Assembly: GCA_030049955.1 (NCBI GenBank)
Contig: JASIJX010000355.1
Coordinates: 1 to 17,613 of the forward strand
Direction of reading: 5' to 3'
Origin: Acidobacteriaceae bacterium
Lineage (GTDB): Bacteria > Acidobacteriota > Terriglobia > Terriglobales > Acidobacteriaceae
Length of the DNA stretch: 17,613 nt
Position numbers and translations under genes: made by a program. Shown one piece after another: positions 14,761 through 17,613 of this stretch. Under the pieces are notes generated by a model that saw nothing but the letters and a program-made list of their open reading frames with translations, was not told the DNA's origin and searched no databases. The first letter of the stretch is position 1. Each line of letters starts with the position of its first letter.

Positions 14761-16175
14761 TAGTTGACCACCTCCGGTCCCGTTTTGGCCTTGATCTTGG
14801 CCGAGGGAAGCAACATGCGAACTTCGTTCATGGGAATCATGGGCAGGAATCGCACAAACAACAGGAACATGAAGGTGAAGAAAGCAATCGTGCCGAAGAA
14901 GGTCATGTAGTCCCACTTGGTGGCGCGGTAGGTGCCCCACGCCGAGGGCAGAAAGTCACGCGTCAGGCTGACGACGACGATGACAAAGCGCTCCATCCAC
15001 ATGCCCGTGTTCACTACGATCGAAATGAAGAACATGAAGGCAATGTTGGTGCGCAGCTTCCGGGACCACAAGGTCGTCAGCGGGATGGCCACGTTGGAGA
15101 CAATCAGCGTCCAGTACGACCAGCCCATGGGCCCGAACATCTCATTCCAGGTGAGGAATGCCTCCCAGTGGTCGGCAGAGTACCAGCCCATGAAGGCTTC
15201 GATTGCGTATCCGTAGGCCACAATGAAGCCGGTCACCAACATCAGCTTGCCCATGTTGTCGATGTGACGCTCGGTGACCAGCGCTGCCAGGCTGTAATAC
15301 TTGCGCAGCGGGATGGCCAGCGTGAGCACCATGGCGAAACCGGAGTAGATGGCGCCGGCGACGAAAAGAGGCGGGAAGACGGTGGTATGCCAGCCGGGCA
15401 GCACGGCCACAGCGAAGTCGAAGCTGATAACCGTGTGCACCGAGAGCACCAGCGGCGTGGCCAGACCGGCCAGCAGAAGCGATGCCGACTCGTAGCGCAT
15501 CCAGTGCCGCGCCGAGCCGCGCCAGCCGAGCGAGAGCATGCCGTAGAAGTACTGGCCGATCTTCGATTTCGCGCGGTCGCGGAAGGTGCCGAAGTCCGGC
15601 ACCATGCCGATGTACCAGAAGACAACTGAAATGGTGGCGTAGGTGGATACCGCGAAGACGTCCCACATGAGCGGCGAGCGGAACTGCGGCCATACCGTCA
15701 TGGTGAAGGGCAGCGGGAACAGCCAGTAACCCAGCCACGGCCGGCCGACGTGGATCAGCGGGAACAGGCCGGCGCACATGACGGCAAAGATCGTCATGGC
15801 CTCGGCAAAGCGGCTGATCGAGTTTCGCCAGCCCTGCTTGAAGAGAAGAAGGATGGCGGAGATCAGCGTTCCGGCGTGGCCGATACCGATCCACCAGACG
15901 AAGTTGATGATGGCGAATCCCCAGGCTACGGGGATGGTGATTGCCCAGATGCCGACACCCTTCAAGAACAGCCAGGTGAGGGCGACCATCAGCATCACCG
16001 CGCCGCCGCCGGCGACGGTAAAAAGCCCGAGCCAGCCCAGCGGCGTGTGCGGCGTGAGCACAATGCGGGTGATCTTGTCGGTTACCGACCGGAAGGTTTC
16101 CCCCGGGGCAATGACCCGGTATTCCCCGGTTGCGGGATCGACGCGGTCGCGAAGATTGACTTTGCTTGTTGCCAT
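14760..16175 (-). CDS. actC: Alternative complex III quinol-binding membrane subunit ActC (NrfD-like)
   Basis: A 471-aa protein with about ten membrane helices in the NrfD/PsrC fold. By homology it contacts the iron-sulfur protein ActB and holds the menaquinol site. Characteristic segments are WWIGIGHAGTLISAILLLF, FAVMCAGLFPLIHVGRPWLG, VFWYIGMVPDFGTFRDRAKS, GFIVAYGYAIEAFMGWYSAD and MWMERFVIVVVSLTRDFLPS. These match the His/Asp/Glu-bearing motifs seen in ActC proteins. ATG 16175 is seven bases after the actB stop; AAAGGG, 11 bases before it, lies within the last actB codons. The stop overlaps actD by one base. Confidence 0.95.
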   Translation of the reverse strand: MATSKVNLRDRVDPATGEYRVIAPGETFRSVTDKITRIVLTPHTPLGWLGLFTVAGGGAVMLMVALTWLFLKGVGIWAITIPVAWGFAIINFVWWIGIGHAGTLISAILLLFKQGWRNSISRFAEAMTIFAVMCAGLFPLIHVGRPWLGYWLFPLPFTMTVWPQFRSPLMWDVFAVSTYATISVVFWYIGMVPDFGTFRDRAKSKIGQYFYGMLSLGWRGSARHWMRYESASLLLAGLATPLVLSVHTVISFDFAVAVLPGWHTTVFPPLFVAGAIYSGFAMVLTLAIPLRKYYSLAALVTERHIDNMGKLMLVTGFIVAYGYAIEAFMGWYSADHWEAFLTWNEMFGPMGWSYWTLIVSNVAIPLTTLWSRKLRTNIAFMFFISIVVNTGMWMERFVIVVVSLTRDFLPSAWGTYRATKWDYMTFFGTIAFFTFMFLLFVRFLPMIPMNEVRMLLPSAKIKAKTGPEVVN

Positions 16176-16182
16176 CGCGGAA

Positions 16183-17613
16183 TTAACCCTTTGCCGGTTC
16201 GTGCTCCACCGGCGTTGCTTCGAGTTCTGAATTCGGATTCAACACTTCAGCCACGTAGGTGGTGCGGGGACGCGTGTTCTGGTCGGCGAGCACCTGGTAG
16301 CTGCGCTGCATGGCGCGCAGTTTGGCGACGCGGCTGTTCTTGTCGTTCAGGTTGCCGAAGGTGATGGCCGAAGCCGGGCAGGCCTGCTGGCATGCAGTCT
16401 GGATCTCGCCGTCACGAATCGGGCGATTCTCCTTGTCGGCCTCGATCTTGGCTTCCTGGATGCGCTGCACGCAGTAGCTGCACTTTTCCATCACGCCGCG
16501 TGAGCGCACCGTGACGTCGGGGTTGCGCATTAACTTCAGGCTCTCGGTCTCGTAATCGGAGTAGAGCAGGAAGTTGAACCGCCGCACCTTGTAAGGACAG
16601 TTGTTCGAGCAGTAGCGGGTGCCCACGCAGCGGTTATAGACCATCATGTTCAGGCCTTCGGCCGAGTGCACCGTTGCACCCACCGGGCAGACTTCTTCGC
16701 AAGGCGCATTCTCGCAGTGCTGGCAGAGCATGGGCTGGAAGTGAGCCCGCGGCGCGTCCAGGTCGCCTTCGAAGTAGGTGTCGATGCGAATCCACTGCAT
16801 GATGCGACCGATGCGCACCTGCTGCTTGCCGACGACCGGGATGTTGTTTTCGGCATAGCAGCTCACTATGCAGGCGTTGCAGCCCACGCAGCTGTTCATG
16901 TCGATCGACATGCCCCAGGCGTTTTCGGTATAGGTCCAGTTCGGGAAGAGCGAGGTGCCCATGCTGGGCGTTTCGCGGTAGTCGCCCTCATGCGCGAAGT
17001 TCTTGTTCTGCTTGAACTCATCGAGCGTCGCGAACCGCACGATGCCGCGAATGCCGAGCGCCTCATCGGCCTCGAGCGAGTGGTCCTGGTCGCCGCCCGC
17101 TCCGGGCCCGCCTAATACTCTGGCGCGATGGTCCTGGTAGTGGCTCTTGGTGATGGCGAGCCCCCAGATGCCGTCGACCTTGCGGATGCCGCCGGTGGAG
17201 TAGAACTGGCCCCAGGTGTTGCGGATGAGGTAGGCGTTGAAGCCTTGACCGGAGCCCACGCGTCCGGCGAACTCGCGGCCGTAGCCGAGATAGACAGTGA
17301 CCGAGTTGTCAGGATGGCCGGGAGCGACGACCACCGGTGCCTTGACGCGGCCGTTGCCCACGGTCAGCTCGACGATGTCGTCCTCATTGAGGCCGAGCCG
17401 CGTGAGCGTGGCCGCCGAGATGATTGCGGCGTTATCCCAGCTCAGATTCGTGACCGGCTTGGGCAGCTCCTGCAGCCAGCCCACGTTCGACCAGCGGCCG
17501 TCGTAGATGTTCGGATCGGGCCGGAAGATGATCTCGATGGAGTCCTTCGACGCGGGAACGGGGATGTCGCCGCGGAACTCGGCCGCGCCAGCTTTGCTGT
17601 TCTTTGCGAAGGC
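16183..17613 (-). CDS. actB: Alternative complex III iron-sulfur/molybdopterin-fold subunit ActB, C-terminal part
   Basis: The frame is open to the window end, so the N-terminus is missing and 476 residues are seen (numbered here from the edge). Residues 1 to about 230 resemble the C-terminal part of the molybdopterin-oxidoreductase fold, which in ActB carries no molybdenum cofactor. Residues about 235-415 are a four-cluster ferredoxin domain: [37 protein letters not shown], and CSYC with CQQACP. In the third motif a Thr replaces one Cys, matching the [3Fe-4S] cluster known in this family. The two modules lie in one chain, as in fused ActB. The protein should pass electrons from the quinol site. 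A GTG at 17484 is only an internal Val. Confidence 0.95.
   Translation of the reverse strand, partial: AFAKNSKAGAAEFRGDIPVPASKDSIEIIFRPDPNIYDGRWSNVGWLQELPKPVTNLSWDNAAIISAATLTRLGLNEDDIVELTVGNGRVKAPVVVAPGHPDNSVTVYLGYGREFAGRVGSGQGFNAYLIRNTWGQFYSTGGIRKVDGIWGLAITKSHYQDHRARVLGGPGAGGDQDHSLEADEALGIRGIVRFATLDEFKQNKNFAHEGDYRETPSMGTSLFPNWTYTENAWGMSIDMNSCVGCNACIVSCYAENNIPVVGKQQVRIGRIMQWIRIDTYFEGDLDAPRAHFQPMLCQHCENAPCEEVCPVGATVHSAEGLNMMVYNRCVGTRYCSNNCPYKVRRFNFLLYSDYETESLKLMRNPDVTVRSRGVMEKCSYCVQRIQEAKIEADKENRPIRDGEIQTACQQACPASAITFGNLNDKNSRVAKLRAMQRSYQVLADQNTRPRTTYVAEVLNPNSELEATPVEHEPAKG

Noticed and set aside
14761..14940. Longer N-terminus for ActD starting at 14940
   Set aside because: It would lie entirely inside actC in another frame, its residues look like out-of-frame translation (His/Arg/Gln rich), and the ATG at 14760 has a strong ribosome binding site and TAATG coupling.

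Overview
This GC-rich window carries only minus-strand genes. It looks like a chromosomal piece of an Acidobacteriota member, probably Terriglobia/Acidobacteriaceae. That placement is inferred from three things: an alternative complex III (act) cluster joined to a caa3-type oxidase cluster, a giant secreted beta-propeller protein with choice-of-anchor-D-like repeats, and palindromic repeats in the gaps. No 16S rRNA or other phylogenetic marker is present to prove it.

The right two thirds (about 17613 down to 6360) form one respiratory block, read right to left: actB (5' end outside the window), actC, actD, actE, actF, an uncharacterised 222-aa single-helix protein, a SCO1/SenC copper chaperone, then coxB, coxA, coxC and coxD of a caa3-type cytochrome c oxidase. 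Many junctions are tight: TAATG fusions at actC/actD and actD/actE, a 14-nt overlap at actF/222-aa gene, ATGA at coxB/coxA and an 8-nt overlap at coxA/coxC. Together these proteins would oxidise quinol (Act complex), pass electrons through the ActE haem and the CuA and haem c of CoxB, and reduce oxygen at the haem a3-CuB site of CoxA. Subunit I carries the Tyr-Ser-His-Pro signature of A2-type haem-copper oxidases. The only sizeable gap, between the 222-aa gene and the SCO1 gene, holds a cluster of palindromes and a roughly 58-bp tandem repeat.

The left third holds a 1642-residue secreted protein (signal peptide, BNR/sortilin-like propeller repeats, five Cys-paired Ig-like repeats, and a C-terminal membrane hairpin inserted before a last beta strand region). 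Beyond it lie gatC and the 5' part of gatA, two subunits of the tRNA-dependent amidotransferase. gatA appears to start at TTG and is cut by the window edge.

No gene-free stretch exceeds 300 bases; the longest is 6076-6359 (284 bp). I found no tRNA, rRNA, CRISPR array, transposase or prophage gene. I did not find a convincing new multi-gene system. The most interesting unexplained items are the 222-aa protein of the act/cox cluster, the propeller protein's internal membrane hairpin, and several families of small repeats, one of which is translated as the start of ActE.
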